This document shows positions 25,491-34,594 of a stretch of 64,000 nucleotides of DNA, in pieces. Source of the DNA: Fermentibacter sp964564435 (GTDB taxonomy: Bacteria; Fermentibacterota; Fermentibacteria; Fermentibacterales; Fermentibacteraceae); assembly GCA_964564435.1 (NCBI GenBank), contig CAZMAT010000010.1:26422-90421 (forward strand), in the 5' to 3' direction. Each line of letters starts with the position of its first letter. Position 1 is the first letter of the stretch. A program made the position numbers and the translations under genes. The notes beneath the pieces were generated by a model that was given only the letters and a program-made list of their open reading frames with translations, was not told the origin of the DNA and made no database searches.

Positions 25491-26798
25491 ATGAAGGCCC
25501 TCGCAGCGCTGCTCCTCCTCCTGCCCCTGGGCTGCGCCGTGGACTACACGGAATCCATGAGGCCGGTCAGGTCGAGGCTCGCTTCCGACATGCCCGGAGA
25601 GGCGCTCAGGTCGTTCGACGAGCAGTTCCCCGACAGCACCGGGGGTGACAGGCTCCTCTTCCTGATGGAGAAGGGGAACCTGCTCAGGCTGGCCGGAAGG
25701 CCCTCGGAGGCCATCCCGCTGCTGCTCGAGGCCGACAGGCTCTCTGACATGCTGGTGGGTACCGACCTGGCCGAGGAGGCCGGCGCGCTCCTCACCAGCG
25801 ACCTGACCAGGGCCTACAGGGGGGCAGACTACGAGAGGGTCTTCATAAACTACTGCCTGGCGTCGTGCTATACGATGCTGGGTCAGCCCTCGGAGGCCCT
25901 GGTCGAGTGCAGGCGCGTCGGGTACAAGCTGGGCGTCCTCCGCGAGCGGTACGAGGAGGCCTCGCGCTACAGGGACGACGCGTTCGTCAGGTATCTCATG
26001 GGAGCCCTCTACGAGAGCACCGGTGATCTCGACGACGCCCTGGTTGCCTACCGGAACAGCCTCGAGATCTACGAGTCCGACTACGAAGGGCTCTACGGGC
26101 TCGGAGCGCCGGACCGCGTCAAGGCCGACATCCTGCGGATCTCGGCCTCCCTCCCGGGTCTCTCCGACCTGCATGACGGATTCGCGCAGAGCTGGCCGGG
26201 CATCGCCTGGCACGGCGGGGCGGACAGCCTGAACGGCGAGTACGTCGTGATCGTCGAGGAGTCGATGATACCCTGCCGGCAGTCCAGCACCATCCAGTCA
26301 TGGAGCGAGGACAGGCTCGTGAGGATAGCCGTCCCCTCCATCCGCTACTACAGGTACGACTCGCCCAGGCTCGTCGTGCGGTCGGGAGGGCTCTCCGAGG
26401 AGGGCTTCCTCGCCGAGGACCTCTCCGCCATCGCCTCCAGGAACCTGGAGGACCTGGCGGCCAGGGACCTCGCGCGCGCGGTGGCCCGGGCCATCGTGAA
26501 GACAGCCGTCGCGGAGGGGGCCGAAGAGGCCGTCGAAGAATTGACAGGCGACGAGGACAGCCTCCTGGCCGAAGGAGCCGGGTTCATCGCGAGCCTCCTC
26601 GGAGCGGCGACCGAACAGGCCGACCTCCGGGCGTGGCTGACGCTCCCGGCTCGCATACACGTCGCGAGGATGACGCTGCCCGCCGGACGCAGGGACCTCT
26701 CGGTCGAACTAGGCGGAGTGCGGGTCTGGAGCGGCACCTTGGACGTCGCGGCAGGAGGCGTCGACTTTCTGTTCACGAGGTCCGCGGGATGGAAATGA
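25491..26798 (+). CDS. TPR lipoprotein, COG3014-like
   Basis: The protein has 435 residues. Signal sequence MKALAALLLLLPLGC places the lipid-modified Cys at residue 15. Residues 40-200 contain TPR-like helices (LLFLMEKGNLLRLAGRPSEA, LASCYTMLGQPSEALVECRR, YLMGALYESTGDLDDALVAY). The C-terminal half has a repeated Ala/Arg helix (LAARDLARAVARAIVKTAV) and a beta-rich end (VHVARMTLPAGRRDL-like). It resembles the COG3014 proteins that accompany LpoB-type lipoproteins. It starts eight bases after that gene, so the two are probably co-expressed and act together at the envelope. Confidence 0.7.
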   Translation: MKALAALLLLLPLGCAVDYTESMRPVRSRLASDMPGEALRSFDEQFPDSTGGDRLLFLMEKGNLLRLAGRPSEAIPLLLEADRLSDMLVGTDLAEEAGALLTSDLTRAYRGADYERVFINYCLASCYTMLGQPSEALVECRRVGYKLGVLRERYEEASRYRDDAFVRYLMGALYESTGDLDDALVAYRNSLEIYESDYEGLYGLGAPDRVKADILRISASLPGLSDLHDGFAQSWPGIAWHGGADSLNGEYVVIVEESMIPCRQSSTIQSWSEDRLVRIAVPSIRYYRYDSPRLVVRSGGLSEEGFLAEDLSAIASRNLEDLAARDLARAVARAIVKTAVAEGAEEAVEELTGDEDSLLAEGAGFIASLLGAATEQADLRAWLTLPARIHVARMTLPAGRRDLSVELGGVRVWSGTLDVAAGGVDFLFTRSAGWK

Positions 26799-27556
26799 CG
26801 CCCGCCTGCCTGGCGGGCATGATCGACCACACGCTGCTTTCGCCCGGGGCAACCTCGGCCGGCATATCCGCGCTCTGCGCCGAAGCGGTCGAGTACCGCT
26901 TCCATACCGTCTGCGTGAACCCCTCCAGAGTCGCGCTGGCTTCATCCCTGCTCAGGGGCACCGGGGTGCTCGTCTGCTCCGTGGTCGGCTTCCCGCTCGG
27001 AGCCTGCCGGTCGAAGCCTCACGAGACATACCTAGCCGTCTCGGACGGAGCGGGCGAGATAGACATGGTGCTGGACATCGGCGCCCTGAAGGACGGTGAC
27101 ACCTCCGCGGCCGAGGCGGACGTCGCGCGCGTGGTCGAGGCCGCATCGGGCATCCCCGTCAAGGTGATCATCGAGACCTGCCTGCTGACGGATCCTGAGA
27201 AGCTCGCGGCGTGCTCGGTCTGCGAGGCCGGAGGAGCCGCGTTCGTGAAGACCTCGACAGGCTTCTCGAGCGGAGGCGCCACTGTCGCCGACGTGAGGCT
27301 GATCAGGCATGCTGTGGGGAACAGGCTGCGCGTGAAGGCCTCGGGCGGAATAGCCGACCTGGATGCCGCGCTCGCAATGATAGAGGCCGGAGCCGACAGG
27401 CTGGGTCTCAGCCGCAGCGTCCGGATAATGGATGAGATGAGGTTGCGGGCGGCTGGTGGGGTCGTCCAGCCGCCCGCCGAGGGTTCTGGTTCCGATTCCT
27501 GCTCCGCTGAGACGGCCCTGGAGGGGTCAGACCGGCATCCGCGTGAAAAGGAATAA
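26789..27556 (+). CDS. deoC: Deoxyribose-phosphate aldolase
   Basis: The enzyme cleaves 2-deoxyribose-5-phosphate to glyceraldehyde-3-phosphate and acetaldehyde in deoxynucleoside catabolism. The 255-residue TIM barrel has MIDHTLLSPGAT, VCVNPSRVALA, VVGFPLGA, EIDMVLDIGALKDGD, KVIIETCLLT, FVKTSTGFSSGGATVADV with the Schiff-base Lys, and RVKASGGIADL. About 45 residues after the usual end are hydrophilic and low-complexity. It overlaps the previous gene by ten bases although the functions are unrelated. Confidence 0.95.
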   Translation: MEMTPACLAGMIDHTLLSPGATSAGISALCAEAVEYRFHTVCVNPSRVALASSLLRGTGVLVCSVVGFPLGACRSKPHETYLAVSDGAGEIDMVLDIGALKDGDTSAAEADVARVVEAASGIPVKVIIETCLLTDPEKLAACSVCEAGGAAFVKTSTGFSSGGATVADVRLIRHAVGNRLRVKASGGIADLDAALAMIEAGADRLGLSRSVRIMDEMRLRAAGGVVQPPAEGSGSDSCSAETALEGSDRHPREKE

Positions 27557-27661
27557 CGCCGGAACCAGCAGGCAACCGAGGAACAGTATGATCCAGCTCA
27601 CGAGGCCGGGCCTTATGGCCTCGGCTCCCCTGAATCCGGATCTCCTGTTGGAAGTGTTCAT
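27527..27661 (-). CDS. Candidate 44-residue single-span membrane protein
   Basis: A short frame on the minus strand encodes a charged N-terminus (MNTSNRRSGFRGAEAIRPG), a 20-residue hydrophobic helix (VSWIILFLGCLLVPALFLF) and a short TRMPV tail. Codon choice (AGG, ATA, third-position G/C) resembles neighbouring genes. The ribosome-binding site is weak and its last 30 bases overlap deoC antisense, so it may be chance. No family is recognised. Confidence 0.35.
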   Translation of the reverse strand: MNTSNRRSGFRGAEAIRPGLVSWIILFLGCLLVPALFLFTRMPV

Positions 27662-27703
27662 GCCACATAGGGAAGCAACTTACTTGCCAGCCGGAGCCCC
27701 GAC

Positions 27704-29881
27704 ATGCACAGAACCGGACTGAACCCCGAACAGGCTGAAGCCGTCGGCTATCTCGGAGGGCACCTGCTCGTGCTCGCCGGCGCCGGAAGCGGCAAGACAC
27801 GCGTCCTGACGTGCAGGATCGCCCATCTCCTCGATGCCCGGGTTGTCGAGCCCAGGAGGATACTGGCCGTCACCTTCACCAACAAGGCCGCAGGGGAGAT
27901 GACCGAGCGCGTTGCGAAGCTCTCCCCGTCGGATGCGCCGAAGGTCAGGATGGGCACCTTCCACTCCGTCTGCGCATGGATCCTCAGGCGCGAGGCTACG
28001 GCCGGGGGATGGCCCGAGAACTTCTCGATCTACGACTCCGACGATCAGAAGTCGCTGCTGCGCAGCCTGCTGAAGGGTTCCCCGGTGGAGGCCAGGGTGA
28101 CCCCGGGGTCGGCTCAGTCGTGGATATCGAAGTGGAAGAACTCGATGACCACTCCCACCACGGCGGTCGAGGAGGCAGGGAACGACCTGGAGCGCGAGAT
28201 CGCGCTCATCTACACCGCCTATGACGGGGCGCTCCGGAGGAACGGAGCGTTCGACTTCGACGACTTGTTGACGGTAGTTCTCGGATTCATCCGTCAAGAT
28301 GCCGACGCGGGCAGGCGGTACTCGGGCATGTTCGGGCACATCCTCGTCGACGAGTACCAGGACACCAACCTGGTGCAGCGGGAGATACTGCGGAGCCTGG
28401 GCGGTCCCGGGAGCATGGTCTGCGCGGTGGGCGACGACGATCAGGCCATCTACGGGTGGAGGGGTGCGAGGGTCTCGAACATCCTGGACTTCCCCGACGA
28501 CTTCCCCGGCACGAGGATCATCAGGCTGGAGAGGAACTACAGGTCCACCCCCGCCATACTCAGGGCCGCCTCGTCCCTCGTGTCCTTCAACAGGGGGAGG
28601 CACGGCAAGGTTCTCTGGACCGAGCGCCCCGAGGGCGAGCGGGTCACCGTCGCGAGCCTGCGCAACCCCGAGGACGAGGCCGCCTGGATACTGCGCGAGG
28701 TTTCGGATCTCGGAGCGAGGGGAGTCAGGCCGGGCGACATCGCGGTGCTCTACAGGACCAACGCGCAGTCGAGGGCCTTCGAGAGCGCGGCGCTGCTCTC
28801 GGGCATACCGTACCAGGTCGTCGGCTCCCTCAGGTTCTACGAACGCGAGGAGATCAAGGACATCGTGGCCTGGCTGCGGGTGCTCGCCAATCCGGGCGAC
28901 GCCGTGAGCCTGTCGAGGGTGATCAACAAGCCCGCCCGGGGGATAGGCGACAGGAGCAGGGACCTGTTCTTCACCCAGCTCTCCTCCTCGGGCGGCCTCC
29001 CGCACGAACTGATGAAGCGCGCCGACAGGATCGCAGGGCTCCCCAGGGCCGCCGCGGCGTCCCTCTCGAACCTCGGCTCCTTCCTCGCAGGCGCCTCCTC
29101 CCTCGTCTCGGACGGTGCCCCTGCCTCGGAAGTCGTCGACGCGGTGGCCGCGGGGTCCGGCATGCTGGAGGCCCTCGACCCGTCGAGCGTCGAAGGCTCG
29201 TCGAGGCTCGAGAACATCAACGAGTTCAGACGCTCCGCCGCCGAGTACGATTCGCTCAATCCCGGCGCCGGGCTGCCCGGCTTCCTCACATCCATCAGCC
29301 TCATGACGACCTCCGATTCCTACGACAGCGGCTCGGACAGGCTCTCCCTGATGACCCTGCACTGCGCCAAGGGGCTCGAGTTCGGCACCGTCTTCGTCGC
29401 CGGCGTCGAGGAGGGGCTCCTGCCGTTCATCAGGGCAGGGCGGTTCGGGCCGGACGATCTGGAGGAGGAGAGGCGGCTGCTGTACGTCGGAATGACCAGG
29501 GCCATGGAGAGGCTGTGCCTGACGTGGGCCCAGCACAGGGCCAGGCCCGGCGTGAGCGCGGGCGGGCCCTCCAGGTTCCTCGGCGAACTCTCGCTCGAAG
29601 GATCGCAGGATTCGGGGACGGGCGGCGGACGGGACGGCGCCGGGGCGCCCGCAGCCTTCGCGGAGGTGCAGACTGCGCCCGCGATCGTCACCTACGCGAA
29701 GGGGAACGTGATCCACCACCCCAGATACGGCCTCGGCCTCGTGGTGAAGGCCGCCAGGCGCGGGGGGGAGTGGCAGCTCACGGTGGACTTCGGCATGGAC
29801 GAACCCAAGGTGCTCCTCACGGGTTATGTTCCCATCACGATAGTGAGGGAGAAGGGCGGTTTCCCGGGTGGAGATTCCTGA
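27704..29881 (+). CDS. pcrA: ATP-dependent DNA helicase PcrA/UvrD
   Basis: This is a superfamily 1A 3'-5' helicase of repair and replication restart. The 725-residue protein has the Q motif LNPEQAEAV, Walker A AGAGSGKTRVL, VTFTNKAAGEM, GTFHSVCAWILR, VDEYQDTN, GDDDQAIYGWRGA, LERNYRST, and LMTLHCAKGLEF, then YVGMTRAMERL. The C-terminal 60 residues (VIHHPRYGLGLVVKAARRGG) form the Tudor-like RNA-polymerase-binding domain typical of PcrA. The ATG sits 43 bp after the small minus-strand frame. It overlaps the transketolase gene by 14 bp. Confidence 0.95.
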   Translation: MHRTGLNPEQAEAVGYLGGHLLVLAGAGSGKTRVLTCRIAHLLDARVVEPRRILAVTFTNKAAGEMTERVAKLSPSDAPKVRMGTFHSVCAWILRREATAGGWPENFSIYDSDDQKSLLRSLLKGSPVEARVTPGSAQSWISKWKNSMTTPTTAVEEAGNDLEREIALIYTAYDGALRRNGAFDFDDLLTVVLGFIRQDADAGRRYSGMFGHILVDEYQDTNLVQREILRSLGGPGSMVCAVGDDDQAIYGWRGARVSNILDFPDDFPGTRIIRLERNYRSTPAILRAASSLVSFNRGRHGKVLWTERPEGERVTVASLRNPEDEAAWILREVSDLGARGVRPGDIAVLYRTNAQSRAFESAALLSGIPYQVVGSLRFYEREEIKDIVAWLRVLANPGDAVSLSRVINKPARGIGDRSRDLFFTQLSSSGGLPHELMKRADRIAGLPRAAAASLSNLGSFLAGASSLVSDGAPASEVVDAVAAGSGMLEALDPSSVEGSSRLENINEFRRSAAEYDSLNPGAGLPGFLTSISLMTTSDSYDSGSDRLSLMTLHCAKGLEFGTVFVAGVEEGLLPFIRAGRFGPDDLEEERRLLYVGMTRAMERLCLTWAQHRARPGVSAGGPSRFLGELSLEGSQDSGTGGGRDGAGAPAAFAEVQTAPAIVTYAKGNVIHHPRYGLGLVVKAARRGGEWQLTVDFGMDEPKVLLTGYVPITIVREKGGFPGGDS

Positions 29882-30665
29882 TCTTCCGGACCTCGCTGCC
29901 CGGATCAGGCTCGACGTGCTCGAGATGATCCACGCGGCGGGGTCCGGTCATCCCGGCGGGTCGCTCTCGGCCGTGGAGATACTCGTCCACCTCTTCTTCC
30001 GCGAGATGGAGGCCGGGGCCGGCCGCGACCGGTTCATCCTCTCGAAGGGCCATGCCGCGCCCGCGCTCTACGCCGTGATGGCCGCCCGGGGGATGCTTCC
30101 CCGGAGCGAGCTCTCCTCTCTCAGGCGCCTCGGCTCCAGGCTGCAGGGCCATCCCGACATGCACAGGCTCCCGGGGCTGGACTCCTCCACGGGGAGCCTC
30201 GGGCAGGGCTTCGCCGCGGCCGTTGGGCTCGCGCGCGGCCTGCGCCTCTCGGGCTCCTCCGCAAGGGTGTACTGCCTGCTCGGCGACGGCGAGCTGCAGG
30301 AGGGCGTCGTCTGGGAGGCCGCAGCGGGGGCGGCGCACGCCGGGCTGGGGAATATCGTGGCAATCGTCGACTGCAACGGAGTCCAGCTCGACGGCCCGGT
30401 CGACTCGATAAAGCGGCAGAAGCCAGCATCGGAGAGATGGCTGGCCTGGGGCTGGCATGTCGTCGACCTCGACGGCCACTCGTTCGAATCGCTGGAGGAA
30501 GCGTTCCTCGAGGCCAGGGCGGTCTCCATGCCCGTCGCGCTGTGCGCGAGGACGGTCAAGGGCAGGGGAGTGTCGTTCATGGAGGGGAGCTGCGCTTGGC
30601 ACGGCAGGTGCCCTGACGCATCCGAGCTCGAGAGGGCCCGGAGGGAGATCGGAGCGAACCCGTGA
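29868..30665 (+). CDS. tktA: Transketolase, N-terminal subunit
   Basis: The protein has 265 residues and is one half of a split transketolase. It contains the thiamine-diphosphate-binding part: AAGSGHPGGSLSAVEIL, RFILSKGHAAPALYAV, GQGFAAAVGLARG, and LLGDGELQEGVVWEAA followed by VAIVDCNG, the GDG...N cofactor motif. The partner gene overlaps its stop by four bases. Split transketolases are common in archaea and many anaerobic bacteria. Together they connect pentose and triose phosphates. The start is GTG. Confidence 0.93.
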   Translation: MEIPDLPDLAARIRLDVLEMIHAAGSGHPGGSLSAVEILVHLFFREMEAGAGRDRFILSKGHAAPALYAVMAARGMLPRSELSSLRRLGSRLQGHPDMHRLPGLDSSTGSLGQGFAAAVGLARGLRLSGSSARVYCLLGDGELQEGVVWEAAAGAAHAGLGNIVAIVDCNGVQLDGPVDSIKRQKPASERWLAWGWHVVDLDGHSFESLEEAFLEARAVSMPVALCARTVKGRGVSFMEGSCAWHGRCPDASELERARREIGANP

Positions 30666-31603
30666 AGATGAAACCGACGCGGGAGGGCTGGATCGAGGGT
30701 CTCCTTGACGCCGCAGGCAGGGACGAGCGGATAGTCCTCCTCGACGCCGACGTGTCGAGGTCCATCGGCGGCGAGAGGTTCGCCGACCGCTTCCCGGCCC
30801 GGCACTTCAACGTGGGCGTCAGCGAGCAGGAGATGATCTCCGAGGCGGCGGGCCTGGCACTGGCCGGTTTCGTGCCCTTTGTGCAGAGCTACGCCGTGTT
30901 CTGCGCAGGCCGCGCCTGGGAGCAGATCCGCACGAGCGTATGCCACATGGGCCTCGGCGTGAAGATCGGGGGAGCCCATGCCGGCCTGAGCGCCGGCCCC
31001 GACGGGGCCACCCACCAGGCCCTCGAGGACGTGGAGATCATGCGCGTCCTTCCCGGAATGACGGTCCTGGTCCCCGCAGACTCGAACCAGACCAGGGCTG
31101 CCGCCATCACGGCCGCGGAGACGGAGGGGCCCTTCTACGTGAGGTTCGGCAGGAATCCCGTTCCCGAGATCTGCCCGCAGGGATGCAGGGTTGTGCCCGG
31201 CGGGGCCGATGTCCTCAGGGATGGCTCAGACGTCCTGCTGCTGGCGGCCGGAGCCATGGTCGGAGTCTGCCTCGACGCAGCCTCGATGCTCCAGTCTTCT
31301 GGGCTCGCGGCGGCGGTCGTCAACGCCTACTCGATCAAGCCGCTGGCGGAGGACCTGATAGTCGAACAGGCCTCCCGCTGCGGGTGCGCCGTGGCCGCCA
31401 TGGACCACCAGGAGGCGGGCGGGCTCTTCGGTGCCGTGGCGGAACTCCTCGCCCGGCGATGCCCGGTTCCGGTCGAACCCGTCGGCGTGCCGGACAGCTT
31501 CGGCGAGAGCGGATCGCCGGAGGAGGTATTCGCCCGCTTCGGCCTCACGGCGGAGGGTGTCGCAGCAGCTGCCGTCAGGGCGGTTTCGAGGGCGTCTCGT
31601 TGA
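30662..31603 (+). CDS. tktB: Transketolase, C-terminal subunit
   Basis: The protein has 313 residues, the pyrimidine-binding and C-terminal domains of the split enzyme. Visible motifs are VLLDADVSRSIGGERFAD, FNVGVSEQEMISEAAGLAL with the catalytic Glu, FVPFVQSYAVF, GGAHAGLSAGPDGATHQALED, and DVLLLAAGAMV in the last domain. The GTG at 30662 or the ATG at 30668 may be used. It pairs directly with the upstream N-terminal subunit. Confidence 0.93.
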   Translation: MKMKPTREGWIEGLLDAAGRDERIVLLDADVSRSIGGERFADRFPARHFNVGVSEQEMISEAAGLALAGFVPFVQSYAVFCAGRAWEQIRTSVCHMGLGVKIGGAHAGLSAGPDGATHQALEDVEIMRVLPGMTVLVPADSNQTRAAAITAAETEGPFYVRFGRNPVPEICPQGCRVVPGGADVLRDGSDVLLLAAGAMVGVCLDAASMLQSSGLAAAVVNAYSIKPLAEDLIVEQASRCGCAVAAMDHQEAGGLFGAVAELLARRCPVPVEPVGVPDSFGESGSPEEVFARFGLTAEGVAAAAVRAVSRASR

Positions 31604-31628
31604 CTTTCGCGGCGCCCGTGGATAGGTT
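31600..31628 (+). promoter_or_regulatory. Possible promoter of the SerA-like gene
   Basis: TTGACT (31600-31605) overlaps the end of the transketolase gene. After a 17-bp spacer comes TAGGTT (31623-31628). The start codon is 43 bp further on, with AGGAGG between. Confidence 0.45.
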
Positions 31629-31670
31629 GATGCGCATTTGCAGTCCGTGGAACCAGCCAGGAGGATTGAA

Positions 31671-32582
31671 ATGGCCAGGATTCTCGTCTGTGACCCCATC
31701 TCCCCGGATGCCGTAGCCGAAATAAGGGCTGCGGGTCACGAAGTGGTGGAGAAGCCGGGCATGACGCCCGACGAGCTCGTCGCGACCATCCCGGGTTTCG
31801 ACGCGATGGTCGTCCGCAGCGCGACGAAGGTGACCAGGCCCGTGCTCGAGAAGGCCGCCGGTTCGCTCAAGCTCGTTGTCAGGGGCGGCGTGGGCATGGA
31901 CAACATCGATGCGGAGGCCGCGAAGGAGTTCGGGGTCAAGGTCATGAACACCCCGGGCGCCAGCTCCGTGGCCGTCGCAGAGCTCGCCATGGCCCAGATG
32001 CTCGCATGCTGCAGGTTCATCTCCCGCGCCGACCGCACCTGCAAGGACGGCAAGTGGGAGAAGAAGGCCTTCAGCAAGGGCATCGAGCTCTGGCACTCGA
32101 CCCTCGGCCTCGTCGGCTTCGGCAGGATTGCCCGCGAAGTGGCGAAGAGGGCTCTGGCATTCGAGATGAAGGTCATATTCTACGATCCCTTCGTGAACGA
32201 CGCGGGTGGAATGGACGCCAGGAAGGTCGACCTCGACACGCTCTGCCGCGAGGCCGACTTCATCAGTCTGCACATCCCCATGTCCCCCGAGACCAGGCAC
32301 ATCATCTCGAAGAAGCAGTTCGACATGATGAAGGAGGGTGTCGTGCTGGTAAACTGCGCCAGGGGCGGCACCGTGGACGAGGTCGCGCTCGGCGAGGCTC
32401 TCAAATCCGGGAAGGTCTTCGCGGCCGGCACGGACGTTTTCGAGAAGGAGCCCCCCGAGGACCTCTCGCTCGTCTCCTGCGAGAACCTGATCGCCACCCC
32501 GCACATAGGCGCCGGCACGGCGGGCGCCACGACGCGCGTCGGCGGCGAGGTCTCGAAGATACTGGTCGAGTACTTCAAGTAG
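31671..32582 (+). CDS. serA: D-2-hydroxyacid dehydrogenase, phosphoglycerate dehydrogenase-like
   Basis: The protein has 303 residues. The NAD-binding motif LGLVGFGRIAREVAKRA, the catalytic Arg region VNCARGGTVDE, the Glu in DVFEKEPPE and the catalytic His in TPHIGAGTAGA are all present, as is RGGVGMDNID. The length equals that of short SerA forms without ACT or ASB regulatory domains. It most likely oxidises 3-phosphoglycerate for serine synthesis; another 2-hydroxyacid is possible. I chose ATG 31671 because AGGAGG lies 7 bases upstream. Confidence 0.85.
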   Translation: MARILVCDPISPDAVAEIRAAGHEVVEKPGMTPDELVATIPGFDAMVVRSATKVTRPVLEKAAGSLKLVVRGGVGMDNIDAEAAKEFGVKVMNTPGASSVAVAELAMAQMLACCRFISRADRTCKDGKWEKKAFSKGIELWHSTLGLVGFGRIAREVAKRALAFEMKVIFYDPFVNDAGGMDARKVDLDTLCREADFISLHIPMSPETRHIISKKQFDMMKEGVVLVNCARGGTVDEVALGEALKSGKVFAAGTDVFEKEPPEDLSLVSCENLIATPHIGAGTAGATTRVGGEVSKILVEYFK

Positions 32583-32610
32583 TCCGCAACAGTCCCACCG
32601 AAAGGCGTCT

Positions 32611-33930
32611 ATGCTGAAACACCTCGAGCTGCTGCTCCTGGTGGCGGCGCTGCCCTTCGGTACCGCCACGGCCCAGACTGCCTCGCCCGGGGATCCCGGT
32701 GAGGCCGCCGCGGCGGTCACCGCTGACAGTCTTGCCGCCATCCCGACCGTGGAGCCTGAGGTCGCGGCCCCTCCGGAGGTCGGACCCGCGACGGTGCTGA
32801 CGATCCAGGACTTCCCCAACGACGCGGGCGATCACCTGATCCTCTCCTTCTGCGAATCGCCGAACCCCGAGTGCGTCCTGGCATACCTCGTCATGCGCAG
32901 GACGCCCGGAGCCCCCGACAGCCTCGGCGGGCAGTGGGCGGCCGTCGAGAACGTCCCCGCCGGCGACCCGACCGAAGTGGTCGACGGCTACGACCCCGAC
33001 TTCCTCGTGGTTCCGGGCACGCAGTACGAGTACCGCGTCGACGTCCTCACGATCGACGGCAGGCAGATCGAGGGCCCGGCGGTGACGCCGGACTTCACGC
33101 CCCGCGGCGAGGCGTTCCACACCGGGAAGCTAAAGGTCCTCGCGGGCTGCATCATCTTCATCGGCCTCATCTTCTACTACTTCAAGAAGGCGCAGAGGGG
33201 CCACGAGCTGTACCTCAGGCCGATCCCCGGCATCGACGCCATAGACGAGGCGATAGGCCGCGCCACCGAGATGGGCAAGCCCATCCTCTACGTCCCAGGC
33301 CTCTCGTCGATCGAGGACGTCGCGACGATAGCGAGCCTGACGATCCTCAACCGGGTCGCGAAGAAGGTCGCCGAGTACCAGACCCCGCTCAGGGTGCCCA
33401 ACCGGGACCCGATCGTCTACACCGTGGCCGAGGAGACCGTGAAGCAGGCCTACATGGAGGCCGGCAGGCCGGATTCCTATGAGAGCAATTCGGTGTACTT
33501 CGTCACCGACAGCCAGTTCGCGTACGTCGCGGCGGTGAACGGCCAGATGATGCGCGAGAAGCCCGCGACCAACTTCTACCTAGGCATGTTCTGGGCCGAG
33601 TCTCTGCTGCTGGCCGAGACCGGCTCGCTATCGGGCGCCATCCAGATCGCGGGCACCGACGCGATCACACAGCTCCCGTTCTTCATCACGACGTGCGACT
33701 ACACGCTGATCGGCGAGGAGCTCTACGCAGCCAGCGCCTATCTCGGGCGCGAACCCAAGCAGGTCGGCGCCGTGAAGGGCCAGGATGCCTGCAAGGGCAT
33801 AGTCATGGCCTTCGTGACGATCGGGATAGTGCTGTCCATTGTCGACATCTTCACGGGCGGAGCGGCCGACCCGTCGAAGTCCCTGCTCCTGAAGCTGCAG
33901 GGGCTCGTCGACGTAACGAGCCTCGAGTAG
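32611..33930 (+). CDS. Membrane protein with FN3-like domain, first gene of a four-gene cluster
   Basis: The protein has 439 residues. A signal peptide ends near residue 21 (TATAQ). Residues 60-160 look like a fibronectin-type-III fold (LILSFCESP, AYLVMRRTPGAP, YEYRVDVLTIDG). A membrane helix follows at about 174-191. Next comes a conserved-looking cytoplasmic block (LRPIPGIDAIDEAIGRATEM, GKPILYVPGLSSIED, IASLTILNRVAKKVAEY, VYFVTDSQFAYVA) and another helix near 398-418. I recall uncharacterised families of this type (possibly DUF6754) but cannot verify that. It opens a run of four membrane genes that probably form one complex. Confidence 0.6.
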   Translation: MLKHLELLLLVAALPFGTATAQTASPGDPGEAAAAVTADSLAAIPTVEPEVAAPPEVGPATVLTIQDFPNDAGDHLILSFCESPNPECVLAYLVMRRTPGAPDSLGGQWAAVENVPAGDPTEVVDGYDPDFLVVPGTQYEYRVDVLTIDGRQIEGPAVTPDFTPRGEAFHTGKLKVLAGCIIFIGLIFYYFKKAQRGHELYLRPIPGIDAIDEAIGRATEMGKPILYVPGLSSIEDVATIASLTILNRVAKKVAEYQTPLRVPNRDPIVYTVAEETVKQAYMEAGRPDSYESNSVYFVTDSQFAYVAAVNGQMMREKPATNFYLGMFWAESLLLAETGSLSGAIQIAGTDAITQLPFFITTCDYTLIGEELYAASAYLGREPKQVGAVKGQDACKGIVMAFVTIGIVLSIVDIFTGGAADPSKSLLLKLQGLVDVTSLE

Positions 33931-33949
33931 AGCGGAGGGAGGTGCAGAC

Positions 33950-34594
33950 ATGAAGAGAAACGTTCCCCTGATGATCGCCATGATCGGCGGTCTCCTGATG
34001 ATGATCCAGTATTTCATACCCCACCAGGCTTCACAGGATGTGTTCAACTACTACACCGAGTGGGCACCTCTCGTGGGTTCCTTCGCCCTCATCCTGGGCG
34101 TGGGCAGCATCACCAGGGTCCATGTCCACAAGATCAGGGTCAATGCTCCCAACTGGCCTTTCAGTCTTGCGGTCCTGCTGCCTCTGTACCTGATGCCTTT
34201 CTTCGGGCTTATCCTTCCTGCCGTTGTCGGTGGCGGAACTGAAAGCCCGGGGGTCTTCGACTTCATGTATTCCAGGGTGCAGATCCCCATACAGGCCACC
34301 ATGTTCAGCATGCTGGCCTTCTACATCGCGAGCGCGGCATTCCGGGCCTTCAGGGCCAAGAGCGCCCTCGCAACGGTTCTGCTGGTGACGGCGATCATAG
34401 TCATGCTGGCGCAGGTTCCGATAGGCGACCTGCTCGGCCGCTGGCTCCCGGATACCGGTCTCTGGATCCTGAGGTTCCCGAACCTCGCCGCCAAGAGGGC
34501 CATCGAGCTGGGCGTGGGATTCGGCATGCTCGCCACATGTCTCAAGATCATCTTCGGCGTCGAGCGCGGCTGGCTCGGCGGGGCCGGGGAGTAG
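33950..34594 (+). CDS. Polytopic membrane protein, second gene of the cluster
   Basis: The protein has 214 residues with about six hydrophobic helices (for example PLMIAMIGGLLMMIQYF, LVGSFALILGVGSI, FSLAVLLPLYLMPFFGLIL, LLVTAIIVMLAQVPIG). Short charged loops separate them, and VHVHKIRV lies between helices two and three. No family is recognised. The ATG is preceded by GGAGGG, 20 bases after the previous gene. The final loop ends ERGWLGGAGE. It has no enzymatic motif and is probably a subunit of the same membrane complex. Confidence 0.6.
   Translation: MKRNVPLMIAMIGGLLMMIQYFIPHQASQDVFNYYTEWAPLVGSFALILGVGSITRVHVHKIRVNAPNWPFSLAVLLPLYLMPFFGLILPAVVGGGTESPGVFDFMYSRVQIPIQATMFSMLAFYIASAAFRAFRAKSALATVLLVTAIIVMLAQVPIGDLLGRWLPDTGLWILRFPNLAAKRAIELGVGFGMLATCLKIIFGVERGWLGGAGE

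Noticed and set aside
27680..29719. Minus-strand open frame of 679 codons
   Set aside because: It lies wholly antisense to the well-supported PcrA helicase and shows no recognisable domain.
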